The notes: generated from the sequence alone by a model not told the origin. A stretch of 39,326 nucleotides of DNA from Okeania sp. SIO2B3 (GCF_010672525.1 NZ_JAAHGH010000072.1:1-39326); one strand, 5' to 3'; numbered from the stretch's first letter, positions 8,469 through 17,717 are shown. Made by a program: numbers and translations.

Positions 8469-11400
8469 ATGAATATACCATCAGCATTTCCCCAAATAAT
8501 TTATGGAAAATTAGTTGGTAATAATGATTCTGAATATCAAATTATTGCTTGGAATAATCAACATACTTCTGCTCCTAATCTTCCTCCTTATCGCTTTTGG
8601 GGTCAAAGTTCTCCTGATGTTAATAACATTAGAACTGTTGGCTTAGTTTGGGATAAAAATCAACCTATTTTGATTCAAGCAACTACACCAATCAATCCTA
8701 AAACTAATCAATTTTTTAGATTTACTGATAGTAAACGTAGTTTTACACAATATCGTTATGTATTTTTAACTTCGGAATTTTTAACTCACATTGAAGGAAG
8801 AATTTATCAATTATTAGAATGGTTGTATAGCCAGACAATTGAGCTTTATCCTCAAGTCAATCAAAATCTTGATAATTTAGAAATTACTTTGTCTTCAGAA
8901 ACGAATAATGATTCTGAAATAGTTGAATCTTTTTTAAATAATTCCAACTCTAATCATTCTTTGATTTTTACTACACAGAATTATCTGTTAAGCAAGAAAA
9001 GAGTTTTATTGACTTCTGATAAATTATCGTTTAAGCCAAATGATTTTTTAGCAACTTTATTATTATTATTTCCTATTGCTATTCGTTGTAAAGTTTCTAT
9101 AGCAATAGGAATAATAGATGAAAAATATTGTGAGTGGGCAGACTTAATAATTAAATTAAATCAATCAAATGGAGGGTGGTTTAATCAAAATCGTGTCTCT
9201 GATAATGTAGTTTGGTTAAATCAATTTTTGAATAAAAAACAAGAAGATTTATCATTTAATTCAAATTATGTTAATTGTCTGCAATCAATTACTCAAAATA
9301 CCAATCATTTATCTGAGTTGCTGACTCAATTAAACCAGATGAATAGCGAGAAAATAATTTTGGTTCAACCTATTCATCCTCAAGCTATTATTCCTTTGAT
9401 TAAACTTTTACCAAATGAACAACAGAAAGATTATTTAGAGCGGTATGTATCAAATCTAAATCCTGCACAATTACGAGAAACTATTCCTTTATTAAAAGAG
9501 AATCAGCAAGGGTTATTATACATTGCTCAGGAATTAATTAAACACGATCAACAAGAATATGCTACTCAGTTTATTGAAGTTTGGGGATTAATTACTCAAC
9601 CTGAAGCTATTTTACCATTCATTAATCCCCTGTCTCATTTTACAGTTGCTTTACTTAAACAAGGTTTACTGAATTATCATTTTGATAGATTGACTGAAGG
9701 TTTAACTAATTTATGTTGTCAAGTTGCTCGTATTATTTCTCCGGATGAAGCTTGGTCATTTGCTTGTGAATTAGAACAATATTTTATTAATTATCCCCAA
9801 AGATATATTAAGTTACTTGATGCACCATTTTCTCAGCCATTTCAGGTGAATTCAGAATTATTTCAAAATCCTGACTATCTTCATAAAATTATTGCTTTAA
9901 TTCCTCAGTTACCAGAAGGCGAGCAAGATAGTTACTGGAAAAAATATTTGGGTAATTTAAACGAGAGACAATGGGAAGATATTATTGATTCAATTCAAAG
10001 TGAAACAGGTATTAATTGCGCTTGGAATTATTTGTGTAATCTTAGACTTCAAAATGAAAGTAAATATGCCAGTTTAGCAGTTAAACTATGGTCAAAAATG
10101 ACTGCAATACAGCAGATTAATATTTTAGATAATCAGCTAAATCAGCATTTACCTTTAGCAGAAAAATTAATTAATTGTAATTTACATATTCAACCACAAA
10201 CAGAAGAAATTACGGCAAAATTACGTTTACTTTGTCAAAATGTTATCGAATATAAAGCTAGAGCTGATGTTAGTCAAGGTTGGAGTTTAGCTGTAAAACT
10301 AGAAAAAGATACTATTTTTAAGTCCGTACAAGATAAATTTGATTTATTCGATTCAACTTTTGTTGCTGATTTTAGAGAAACTGATTTTTATCAAGTATTT
10401 GGTTTGAAAGTAGTCAATTTCTTACCTTACTTAGATGCAAATAAAGTTATTTCGAGTAAATTTTCTCGCCAACTTAAAAAGAAAAATTTACAAGCTGCTA
10501 ATTTATTATATAGTCTATTTACTAATAAAAATCAAGATTTATCTGAGGTTCCTCAGTTTACTATTCTAATGCGAATGAATGTCAAACAACAAGATAACTT
10601 TTATTACGATCTACTTAATAACTGCCAACTAAATTATGTTTATGCAAAAAATGTATTGATTAGTTTATTAAAGTTAAATGAACAGCAAAAAATTGAATTT
10701 ATTTTTACTTCTTATGTAAAAACTTGCAGTTACCTTACAAAGGATAAACCAGAATTAAAAGATATCATCAATCAGTTTAATCAAGGTGATATAAATTGGC
10801 AAATTTGGTATAGATTAGGCAATTTGCTATGGGATAATCCGCAATCCGCTTTGCTATTTTTAGATCGACTTTTAGGCAGACATAAATTTAAAATTGAAAT
10901 TTTAAAATGTTGGTTATCTTTTATTAGTGATAATAAAATAACAATACCAAAATTTTCTCAAACAAGCCATACTTGGCAGTGTTTACAAGAAAATGAGTTT
11001 TATCAACTATTAAATACTACTCCTGAATCAGCGATTATTTTGACTCGTTGTTTACGCGACAGTCAGCGTCTTAATTGGATTAAAGAAGATTTGCTCCATT
11101 GCTTAGGGGAGATTTGGATTAAACAAAAAAGTATTGATGAAGATTTAAAATTTTTAATTACGATTCCGAATGTGGTTAAAAATTTCACTGTTGATGAACA
11201 TTTAAAATTGATGGAAATTAAATTTAGGCTAGTAGCTATTAGTCATCCTAATAATAGGAATTTACCCTGGACTAAGCAAAATATATCAAACACTAGGTCT
11301 AATTCACCCCATAAAAATGAATTGCATTCTGCTCCGCAACAATCAAATATTACTACTTCAAAACAGTATAAATCTGAAGGTTTTGATTTGCTCAAAAATC

Positions 11401-11957
11401 CCTTAAATCAACCTACTTTATCTAATGAAGATAAAATAAATCTAACTCGTTTGGCTAAAAAAATAGTACAAAATTATGAGAATATTTTTCCTCAACAACT
11501 TCAAATTATACTTAGTGATTGTCAAAGTTGGGGATTAAGTGAATCTCAAATAAAGGAAATAATTAAAATAGCAAAATCCCCAACTTATACTATTTCTCTG
11601 TTATTTCCTTATTTAATATCTTCAAATTTTAATCCAACAGAGGATATACAGCTTTTAGAACAATTTTTGCAACTTGAGCCGAAGGATAAACAAGAAACCG
11701 AGGATTACAAGAAATTAATTAAGGATTTGTTAATTCAAGATATTAAATCTAACAGTGATTTTGAATATATTGAATTACTAAGGAGTAAAGTACCCGAATC
11801 ATTTCTTGAAAAAGCTTTAGATGAGGTAGTAAAAAGCTTAATTTTAACAGAATATTTACTGAATTTGAGAGACTTGTGCATAAAACTAAAATCCTATTCT
11901 GATATACATACAAGACTAGCAAAAATGATCGTGAAAAATCTTGACAATGTTCTTTGA
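8469..11957 (+). CDS. Large GAP1-like protein (GTPase-associated) with helical C-terminal region
   Basis: 1162 residues. It opens with PQIIYGKLVGNNDSEYQIIA, and its N-terminal 300 residues are mixed alpha/beta. They include YVFLTSEFL and a segment FLATLLLLFPIAIRCKVSIA followed by IGIID. The opening IYGxLxGxxxxYQIIA and the LLLLxPxxxRxxxS pattern resemble the N-terminal and middle regions of GTPase-associated protein 1 (GAP1) from paired-GTPase conflict systems. The rest (about residues 300-1162) is helical, repeat-like and without recognised catalytic motifs; a low-complexity Ser/Asn linker lies near residues 940-980. No signal peptide or membrane span is visible. The gene follows the TRAFAC-type GTPase, with only a MITE between, which is the context expected for GAP1. 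The family call rests on remembered patterns and context, so it is tentative; the alternative is an uncharacterised helical scaffold. Confidence 0.45.
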   Translation: MNIPSAFPQIIYGKLVGNNDSEYQIIAWNNQHTSAPNLPPYRFWGQSSPDVNNIRTVGLVWDKNQPILIQATTPINPKTNQFFRFTDSKRSFTQYRYVFLTSEFLTHIEGRIYQLLEWLYSQTIELYPQVNQNLDNLEITLSSETNNDSEIVESFLNNSNSNHSLIFTTQNYLLSKKRVLLTSDKLSFKPNDFLATLLLLFPIAIRCKVSIAIGIIDEKYCEWADLIIKLNQSNGGWFNQNRVSDNVVWLNQFLNKKQEDLSFNSNYVNCLQSITQNTNHLSELLTQLNQMNSEKIILVQPIHPQAIIPLIKLLPNEQQKDYLERYVSNLNPAQLRETIPLLKENQQGLLYIAQELIKHDQQEYATQFIEVWGLITQPEAILPFINPLSHFTVALLKQGLLNYHFDRLTEGLTNLCCQVARIISPDEAWSFACELEQYFINYPQRYIKLLDAPFSQPFQVNSELFQNPDYLHKIIALIPQLPEGEQDSYWKKYLGNLNERQWEDIIDSIQSETGINCAWNYLCNLRLQNESKYASLAVKLWSKMTAIQQINILDNQLNQHLPLAEKLINCNLHIQPQTEEITAKLRLLCQNVIEYKARADVSQGWSLAVKLEKDTIFKSVQDKFDLFDSTFVADFRETDFYQVFGLKVVNFLPYLDANKVISSKFSRQLKKKNLQAANLLYSLFTNKNQDLSEVPQFTILMRMNVKQQDNFYYDLLNNCQLNYVYAKNVLISLLKLNEQQKIEFIFTSYVKTCSYLTKDKPELKDIINQFNQGDINWQIWYRLGNLLWDNPQSALLFLDRLLGRHKFKIEILKCWLSFISDNKITIPKFSQTSHTWQCLQENEFYQLLNTTPESAIILTRCLRDSQRLNWIKEDLLHCLGEIWIKQKSIDEDLKFLITIPNVVKNFTVDEHLKLMEIKFRLVAISHPNNRNLPWTKQNISNTRSNSPHKNELHSAPQQSNITTSKQYKSEGFDLLKNPLNQPTLSNEDKINLTRLAKKIVQNYENIFPQQLQIILSDCQSWGLSESQIKEIIKIAKSPTYTISLLFPYLISSNFNPTEDIQLLEQFLQLEPKDKQETEDYKKLIKDLLIQDIKSNSDFEYIELLRSKVPESFLEKALDEVVKSLILTEYLLNLRDLCIKLKSYSDIHTRLAKMIVKNLDNVL

Positions 11958-11980
11958 GTAGAAATAAGGAGAATATAACA

Positions 11981-12808
11981 ATGGTATTATTTACGACTAC
12001 ATGGAATTGTACAGGAAATGACGAATTTCGTCATCCACAAATCACAAATCATACTCATAAATGTTCATACTCAGAATGCCATCAAAACTGTCCTCCATTT
12101 GTTAATTTGTTGTTATGGCTAAAAGGAGATAATTCTGAGCAGTTATATCAACGTAAGATTATTGTTTGGTCATTTCTTGGAGTTTCTCTAAGTTTATTTT
12201 GCTATTCCTTATCTCAAGAAGTATTAGAACTTAAAGCTAAAAATCAAAAACTTTATTCTCAACTGATAGCATATCAAAGTAACAATACTAATCTCTCAGA
12301 TAAAGTATCAAGAATGAAGGATGATTATGAGCGCATTACTAAAGAATTAAATGAGGTGAAACAGGATTTGATTAATTCCCATAATAGTTTGGCACTTATG
12401 ACTAATAAAAGAGATACTTTATTAACAAAATTAAACAACTATGACTATCGGAATCTAACCTTTTTATATATTCCAGAATCAAGAAATGTTCAGCCAGTTT
12501 ATTCAGGAAATAATCTCCCATTAAGAGGTCAATTATCTTCTTCTCAAAAAGAGCATTTTTACTATCTTGATGTAAAAAATCAGAGTAAATTTAACTTGGC
12601 TTTATCTAATTTAAGTAATAATGCTGATATTTATATAGTTGAATTATGTCGTGATGGTAGTCAAAGAAATGTTTCTAAATCAACTAATGGAGGAACAGCA
12701 AATGATGTTTTTACTCTCAATCTTAATTCTGGTATTTATATGATTAAGATTAAACTTCAAAATGACAGTTCAACATCTTACAACTTGAATGTGACTCGTA
12801 AAACTTAA
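11981..12808 (+). CDS. Single-pass membrane protein with coiled coil and PPC-like beta-sandwich
   Basis: 275 residues from ATG 11981, chosen because AAGGAG (11966-11971) lies nine bases upstream; an earlier TTG at 11954 overlaps the previous stop and lacks such a site. Residues 1-45 hold His and Cys residues (NCTGNDEFRHPQ, HKCSYSECHQNCPP) that could bind zinc. A transmembrane helix follows (IVWSFLGVSLSLFCYSL, about 58-74), then a coiled coil to about residue 150. The C-terminal 95 residues (LRGQLSSSQKEHFYYLDV, ADIYIVELCRDGS, GIYMIKIKLQN, YNLNV) look like a bacterial pre-peptidase C-terminal (PPC) beta-sandwich. The topology would place the zinc-like part in the cytoplasm and the PPC domain outside or in the thylakoid lumen. 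It probably links the GTPase/GAP1-like unit to the envelope; this is inference. Confidence 0.6.
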   Translation: MVLFTTTWNCTGNDEFRHPQITNHTHKCSYSECHQNCPPFVNLLLWLKGDNSEQLYQRKIIVWSFLGVSLSLFCYSLSQEVLELKAKNQKLYSQLIAYQSNNTNLSDKVSRMKDDYERITKELNEVKQDLINSHNSLALMTNKRDTLLTKLNNYDYRNLTFLYIPESRNVQPVYSGNNLPLRGQLSSSQKEHFYYLDVKNQSKFNLALSNLSNNADIYIVELCRDGSQRNVSKSTNGGTANDVFTLNLNSGIYMIKIKLQNDSSTSYNLNVTRKT

Positions 12809-12834
12809 GTTAGTCTACCCGGCATTGTTAAAAC

Positions 12835-12860
12835 AATTTTTCCTGGATTCAGGAAAAATT
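12835..12860 (+). terminator. Perfect stem-loop, candidate terminator after the PPC protein
   Basis: AATTTTTCCTG (12835-12845) and CAGGAAAAATT (12850-12860) form a perfect 11-bp stem with a four-base loop, followed closely by a T-rich run (12864-12873). It lies 27 bp after the stop at 12808 and could end the GTPase/GAP1-like transcript. The stem is AT-rich at its base, so its strength is moderate. Confidence 0.55.
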
Positions 12861-12930
12861 TCATATTTTTTATAAGCAATAGTCGTTTTACTTTGGATAA
12901 CAAAATTAATTTTAGAAGGTATTTAAAAGT

Positions 12931-13185
12931 ATGTCTTGGAAATGTAAGAATGGGCATCCAGAAGTAACTAATTATGGCAACCAATGTCAAATTTGTGGAT
13001 GTAATCAACCAGCACCAAATTTGCTCAAAAATACTAGACTATGGCTAATTCTGGTAAGTTTTGTATTTTTCTTAGGAGGAGGTTATGGAACTTATTTATA
13101 TTTTAAACCTTGTCCTTCTGGTTTATACAAGCAAGGCTTAAAATGTCACTCACAGAGCATCTTCATTAATCCTAACCCACGTTAG
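12931..13185 (+). CDS. Small zinc-ribbon membrane protein
   Basis: 84 residues. The N-terminus has CKNGHPEVTNYGNQCQICG, a short zinc-ribbon-like pattern (C-x3-H ... C-x2-C). One transmembrane helix follows (WLILVSFVFFLGGGYGTYLY, about 38-57). The C-terminal tail keeps two more Cys residues (PCPSGLYKQGLKC). AGAAGG lies at 12914-12919, a slightly long distance from the ATG. Zinc-ribbon plus single-helix proteins often act as membrane-anchored scaffolds or sensors, but no function can be assigned. Like the preceding gene, it combines an N-terminal zinc-like motif with one membrane span. Confidence 0.65.
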   Translation: MSWKCKNGHPEVTNYGNQCQICGCNQPAPNLLKNTRLWLILVSFVFFLGGGYGTYLYFKPCPSGLYKQGLKCHSQSIFINPNPR

Positions 13186-13278
13186 CCAAGAAAAGTTTAC
13201 AAAAGTTAATACTATCTACTGCATATATATTGAAACCTATACCTGATATGTAATTAGAAAATTCAAAGAGGTGCTGTT

Positions 13279-13854
13279 ATGAAGCATTTATCTAAGACGG
13301 CAATAATTTTAGTAGCTACCCTTGGTGCTGCTGCTTGTTCTAATGTTTCTAATCCTTTGTCTAAAATTACTAATTCTGAACCAGAAGTCAGCTATGCTTG
13401 CATTACTGATAGTAGTGGTACTCCTACTACTGTAGCTCAAGGCAAACAACGGGGTGATATTCCTATTATTCGCTGGACATCAAATTTTGGTTCGGGTGCA
13501 GGTTATACTCCCCAAAGTCGTTGTGAAGAAGTCTCTGCCAACTTCCAAAAATACTACAAACAGGGAGTTTTAAACTATATTACTACTGGACAAAAAAATA
13601 ATTACGATATTATTTGCGTTTCCAATGAGTTAGGTGGCGGATGTTTAAATGATGCAAGTAAAGGACAACTTTGGACGCTTAAATCTGAAGATAATGCTAG
13701 CGAAGTTATTCCCAAAGTTTTTGATGTGGGTTACATGGGTTCTGCACCTTTAAGCCAAACTGATGGAAGTGATGGAAGTGTAATCATTCGTCAAGGTTCG
13801 CAGGTTTATTTAGATATCAACAAACATCTACAGCAAGCTCCAACTATGCGCTAA
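13279..13854 (+). CDS. COP23-domain lipoprotein (copy 1)
   Basis: 191 residues. The N-terminus is a lipoprotein signal (KTAIILVATLGAAACSN), with the likely modified Cys at about residue 20. The COP23 domain (circadian oscillating protein, 23 kDa, a cyanobacterial membrane-associated family) is recognised by SGTPTTVAQG, IPIIRWTSNF, GYTPQSRCEEVSANFQKYY and GVLNYITTGQKNNYDIICVS. Paired Cys residues (YACI, RCEE, ICVS, GGCLN) may form disulfides. GAGG precedes the ATG. It lies just upstream of the double-trypsin/TPR gene. The second COP23 gene of the window (28688) also lies beside a peptidase gene, so a substrate, inhibitor or targeting partner role is plausible but unproven. Confidence 0.85.
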   Translation: MKHLSKTAIILVATLGAAACSNVSNPLSKITNSEPEVSYACITDSSGTPTTVAQGKQRGDIPIIRWTSNFGSGAGYTPQSRCEEVSANFQKYYKQGVLNYITTGQKNNYDIICVSNELGGGCLNDASKGQLWTLKSEDNASEVIPKVFDVGYMGSAPLSQTDGSDGSVIIRQGSQVYLDINKHLQQAPTMR

Positions 13855-13874
13855 ATCTGGTTGTTTGTCTCTTT

Positions 13875-13977
13875 CAAGACTTACACGCGGAAACCTAGAA
13901 ACCGGGTTTTTTCCTAGTTGTCTATTATTCAAACCAAGGATTTCTCCTGGTAACTTGGTTTCTTTGCACAAGTCTTA
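13875..13977. mobile_element. MITE-like element, AGGACTTAC-end family (copy 2, diverged)
   Basis: The left part is CAAGACTTAC (13875-13884) followed by AGAAACCGGGTTTTTTCC. The right part is AACTTGGTTTCTTTGCACAAGTCTTA (13952-13977), a diverged inverse. Length and layout match copy 1 at 8315-8415. It lies in the space between the COP23 gene and the trypsin/TPR gene. Confidence 0.65.
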
Positions 13978-14003
13978 TCTTTTTTATTAAACAGGAAAAG
14001 TAG

Positions 14004-14022
14004 AGTGCGTTACCAACGCACT
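14004..14022. repeat. Perfect short palindrome (hairpin)
   Basis: AGTGCGTT (14004-14011), loop ACC, AACGCACT (14015-14022). It is a GC-rich hairpin in an AT-rich spacer, about 100 bp before the ATG of the trypsin/TPR gene. It could be a repetitive extragenic palindrome or an RNA processing/attenuation site. There is no T-tract. Confidence 0.5.
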
Positions 14023-14123
14023 TTACATAAACTACTAAAGTATTGTGTTGGATAGCGATCGCTTCGAGATACAGCTCCGCCAACACATCATCAAAACTTG
14101 CAAACCTACTACTTTCAAAAGTT

Positions 14124-17078
14124 ATGAAAAAGCGATCGATATTAATTTCTATTCTGTGTTTGAGTGGTTTAACTGTTGGAGGTATCTTCTTTACTCCTGC
14201 TATTGATGCCATCCAAGAAGAATTATTTGCTGCTCAATGTGACAATCAATGGGTAGCTACAAATCCTAGTTTAACCGATATTCGAGAACAAGCGAAGTTA
14301 ATTACTACCAAAATTTACAGTAAAGATAGTGGTGGTTCTGGAGTAATTATTGCTCGTCAAAATAACACCTACACAATCCTTACTAATCAGCACGTTCTCA
14401 GTCAAGATTCTGACTTTCAATATCAAGTAAAAATGCCTGATGGAGAAATTTATGATGCTGAAGTAGTTAGAAATATTAGCTTTGCTGAGGATGATATTGC
14501 TTTATTAGAAGTGCGTAGTGAGAAAGATTATCCCACTGCAAATATTGCTCCAAAAAATTCTCCTATTTCTCCAAAAGATACTGTTTATGCAACTGGTTTT
14601 CCCTATGATAAGGAAGAAGTAATTGCTAACGAAGGAAAAATTATTCAACAATTATCTAAATCCTTTGAAGGTGGATATCAAGTTGGTTATACAAATGATA
14701 TTCAAAAAGGTATGAGTGGAGGTCCAGTTTTAAATAAACGAGGAGAATTAATTGCCATTAATGGAATTTTGGCTTATCCTTTGTTTGGTAAAAAATACAT
14801 ATTCGATGATGGAATTACTCCGACAGAAGCAGAACAAGAATTGATGCAAAAGTCTAGTTGGAGTATTCCTATTCATACCGTAGTGTCTCAAGCACCAGAT
14901 ATGTTTCCTCCAGGAGTAGTCAGGGAAAATAATGCGCTCGCTCGTCAAATTTTAGTTTTTATTGATGATATAGATGATGTAGATGAAGAGAATAAGAGGG
15001 ATAGTAATGGTTCTGGTGTAATTATAGCTCGCGATGGAAATACCTATACTGTTTTAACTTCTGCTCATACTTTTACAGGTAAACGTTCCAGTGAATATAT
15101 TAACCAAGATCCTACTCAATTTTCTATTCCTACGAAAACCTATGAAATTTTAACTGCTGATGGAAAATGTCATAGTATAGACAGAAAAAGTATTCGCTTT
15201 CTTGACGAAGCAGCTAATCTAGATTTAGCAGTATTTAAGTTTACTAGCAGACATAATTATTCTGTAGCTAAACTTGCTGATTATCAGTTAGCAACACAAG
15301 AGAGTCAATGGATATTTGTTTCAGGATGGTATCCTACAGAAACAGGAATTAGTAGACCTTTAAATCCTGGTGTTTTATTTAGTAAAGAACAAGGAGCATT
15401 TAATGCTAGAAATTCTGATTCTCAAACTGAAGGTTATGAGTTAGTATATACAAATCAAACTAAAGGTGGTATGAGTGGAGGTCCAATATTAGATACTGAA
15501 GGGCGATTAATTGGTATTCATGGACGTGCGGATGGTACTAATTATAATGGTGAAAATTTTTATCTGGGTTATAGTTTAGGCATTCCCGTTAGTAAGTTTT
15601 TAAATGTTGCTAATTTAGTTGATATTAATCCAGAGAATTTAGAAGTAGCAACAAACAAACCACAACAAACTACTGACGAAGAAAAGACAGAAATTTATAA
15701 TCATTTTCAGTTTGATGTTCCCTCTGAAGAAGATGGTGCAAATGCTTGGATAAATTTTGGCAATCAACTATGGCGATTTTTTGAGTATGATTATGCTATT
15801 ATAGCTTACAACGAGGCGATCAAAAAAGACCCTGATTCAGCTTTAGGTTATTATGCCAAAGGATTAGCTCAACGAAATCGAGGGTATAATACAAATAATA
15901 TTCAATATCATCGTGAGGCTTTGGAATCCTTTGAAAATGCTATTAAATATCAAAATAATTTCTATGAAGCATGGCGAGAAAAAGCCAGAACTCTTTTAGT
16001 TTTAAAAAACGAGGAAGAATATCCTAATGCTTTAAATGATGCTCTTTTTGCAGTTGATAAAGCAATTAAGCTATCTGATACAGATATTAATTTGTATGTG
16101 CTTCAATCTAGTATTTACTTTTTAATGGAAAGATTTGATAAAGCAAAAGAATCATTAGATGAAGCCATTATACTTGCTAAATATAAGCAACCAATGCTCT
16201 ATGTTTATAGAGGAAATATATTAGGAGCAGATCAAAAACTAGATGAAGCAGAAAGAGATTTTAGTAAAGCAATTGAACTTGATGAAAATTCTCCCGATAT
16301 CTATTTAGCTCGTGCTAGTTTTTATTACAATAGAAAACAAGATATTAATAAAGCAGAAGTAGATTTTGCTAAAGCAATTGACTTAAATCCTGACTATGCT
16401 GAAGCTTATTATCAGCGAGGAAATATGCGTTTAAATTGGGGTAAGTATCGAGACGCAATTAAAGATTACGATCAGGTAATTAAGATTTTACCTTATTCTC
16501 CTGCTGCTTACTATCAGAGGGGTTTTGCTTACCGTTGGGTGGGAAATACATCTGATGCTTTCAATGATTTTAGTAAAGCTGCTGAATTTTACAAACAACA
16601 AGATAATACAATCTATGCTCAAGAAGCAGAAAAACGGGCTAAAGATTTAAGAGATGGGGTAGAAAGATTAGCTTTATTTGAAGGTAAGGCATGGAATAAA
16701 ACTGCTAAAAAAGGAAGTAAAATTTCAATAGAAATTTTGGAATTAGACAGAAACAATAAATCAATTAAAATTCAAGTAGCTTGGTCACAAGGTTTATATG
16801 GAGAAGGTCAGTTATCAGGAACAATTGATGAGAATAACAATGTTACTACAACTGGAGAAACATTCGGTTTTCAAGCAGGAGGACTTTTTCAAAATCAGAT
16901 CAACTTTCAAATTGTTGATAATCAAATAATTAATGCAACTTATACTTTTATCCCTAAAGGAGTAACTACACATTTTAATCTTCAGGAAGGAGAATTTTAT
17001 GAAGTATCTCAAACTGAAGGTGAACCTCTTGAATTAAATCAAGAAGAAGAATATAATTATGTGGATATTTACAACTGA
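14124..17078 (+). CDS. Secreted double trypsin-like serine protease with TPR repeats
   Basis: 984 residues from ATG 14124, chosen because it starts a clean signal sequence (MKKRSILISILCLSGLTVGG); the frame is open further upstream from TTG 14043 but would bury that signal. The first trypsin-like domain has GSGVIIA, LTNQHVL (His90), EDDIALLE (Asp124) and GMSGGPVL (Ser198). The second has GSGVIIA, LTSAHTF (His315), NLDLAVF (Asp367) and GMSGGPIL (Ser451). Both triads look intact. From about residue 540 to 870 there are TPR units (YAKGLAQRNRGYN, DKAKESLDEAIILAK, LDEAERDFSKAIELD, AEVDFAKAIDLNPDYAEAYY, YRDAIKDYDQVIKILP). The last 110 residues form a beta-rich domain. It is predicted to act outside the cytoplasm or in the lumen. 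Neighbours are a COP23 lipoprotein upstream and the CHAT-STAND protein downstream. Confidence 0.88.
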   Translation: MKKRSILISILCLSGLTVGGIFFTPAIDAIQEELFAAQCDNQWVATNPSLTDIREQAKLITTKIYSKDSGGSGVIIARQNNTYTILTNQHVLSQDSDFQYQVKMPDGEIYDAEVVRNISFAEDDIALLEVRSEKDYPTANIAPKNSPISPKDTVYATGFPYDKEEVIANEGKIIQQLSKSFEGGYQVGYTNDIQKGMSGGPVLNKRGELIAINGILAYPLFGKKYIFDDGITPTEAEQELMQKSSWSIPIHTVVSQAPDMFPPGVVRENNALARQILVFIDDIDDVDEENKRDSNGSGVIIARDGNTYTVLTSAHTFTGKRSSEYINQDPTQFSIPTKTYEILTADGKCHSIDRKSIRFLDEAANLDLAVFKFTSRHNYSVAKLADYQLATQESQWIFVSGWYPTETGISRPLNPGVLFSKEQGAFNARNSDSQTEGYELVYTNQTKGGMSGGPILDTEGRLIGIHGRADGTNYNGENFYLGYSLGIPVSKFLNVANLVDINPENLEVATNKPQQTTDEEKTEIYNHFQFDVPSEEDGANAWINFGNQLWRFFEYDYAIIAYNEAIKKDPDSALGYYAKGLAQRNRGYNTNNIQYHREALESFENAIKYQNNFYEAWREKARTLLVLKNEEEYPNALNDALFAVDKAIKLSDTDINLYVLQSSIYFLMERFDKAKESLDEAIILAKYKQPMLYVYRGNILGADQKLDEAERDFSKAIELDENSPDIYLARASFYYNRKQDINKAEVDFAKAIDLNPDYAEAYYQRGNMRLNWGKYRDAIKDYDQVIKILPYSPAAYYQRGFAYRWVGNTSDAFNDFSKAAEFYKQQDNTIYAQEAEKRAKDLRDGVERLALFEGKAWNKTAKKGSKISIEILELDRNNKSIKIQVAWSQGLYGEGQLSGTIDENNNVTTTGETFGFQAGGLFQNQINFQIVDNQIINATYTFIPKGVTTHFNLQEGEFYEVSQTEGEPLELNQEEEYNYVDIYN

Positions 17079-17102
17079 ATATTTTAGATTGTAGATGACA
17101 AA

Positions 17103-17130
17103 GTAGGGACGTTGCATGCGAAGTCCCTAC
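17103..17130. repeat. Cyanobacterial-type palindrome GTAGGGAC...GTCCCTAC
   Basis: GTAGGGAC (17103-17110) pairs with GTCCCTAC (17123-17130) around a 12-base loop containing the palindrome GCATGC. It lies 24 bp after the trypsin/TPR stop. A TTTTTTT run at 17143-17149 lies about a dozen bases downstream, so it could also act as a weak terminator. The GTAGGG-type palindrome resembles widespread cyanobacterial interspersed repeats. Confidence 0.6.
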
Positions 17131-17313
17131 AGAGTTATCATTTTTTTTAGTATAGTTCATTGACCTCAAAACTACTGTAATAACCAGAATTGTTGAAAAC
17201 ATTCCTGAACCTTACTTATTACTTAATAACTGAAGTATAGAATTAAGTATAGCATTATTTTTGGGAATCAGTATGATTTATAATCAGGGAATGAACTTAC
17301 AAGGAGAAATATA

Positions 17314-17706
17314 ATGGGATACGAAGTCAAAACCGTTACTCTTAAGCAAAAAACTAATATTGAAAAATTGGGTTATGAAATCTCAGACTGGATGCTCGAT
17401 AATCATAAATTCTCTCTTGAGAAAAGAGAATGGCGTAATCAAAAATACTTTATTCAACTTAGTAAAAGTAATATGATGAGACAATTATCTGGTTTGGTTT
17501 ACACTTTTAAGATTGAATTAGAACAAACTGAAAAAGTTTTGACTATTACCATTGATGATGGTGATTTACGCAATCAGTTGGTAGCATTAGGGTTGGCTGT
17601 ATTTGTTGCTTGGCCATTACTTTTAAGTGCAGGATGGGGAATGTATGCAAAGGGTGATTTTCGGCAAAAAATATTTGGTAAGATTGAAAAAATGGCAAAG
17701 TCATAA
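17314..17706 (+). CDS. Small membrane protein of unknown function
   Basis: 130 residues with AAGGAG (17299-17304) upstream. The first 80 residues are predicted beta-rich (YEVKTVTLKQKT, FSLEKREWRNQKYFIQLSK, LVYTFKIELEQ, KVLTITIDDG). One hydrophobic helix follows (LVALGLAVFVAWPLLLSAGW, about 88-107), then a short basic tail (FRQKIFGKIEKMAKS). I do not recognise the family. It ends 11 bp before the ATG of the CHAT-STAND-WD40 gene, which has no clear ribosome site of its own, so the two are very likely co-translated. A membrane anchor or sensor for the CHAT protein is a reasonable guess. Confidence 0.6.
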   Translation: MGYEVKTVTLKQKTNIEKLGYEISDWMLDNHKFSLEKREWRNQKYFIQLSKSNMMRQLSGLVYTFKIELEQTEKVLTITIDDGDLRNQLVALGLAVFVAWPLLLSAGWGMYAKGDFRQKIFGKIEKMAKS

Positions 17707-17717
17707 CACTAACTATA

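Noticed and set aside
11954-11980. TTG start overlapping the GAP1-like stop for the PPC protein
   Set aside because: ATG 11981 has AAGGAG at good distance; the TTG start would place that site inside the coding region.
14043-14123. Longer N-terminus for the double trypsin protein
   Set aside because: It would precede a clear signal peptide that begins at ATG 14124, and the added DNA contains a HIP1 site and repeat-like sequence.
13925-14212. Minus-strand frame over the MITE and the trypsin gene start
   Set aside because: It overlaps a MITE copy and the signal peptide coding region; no family resemblance.
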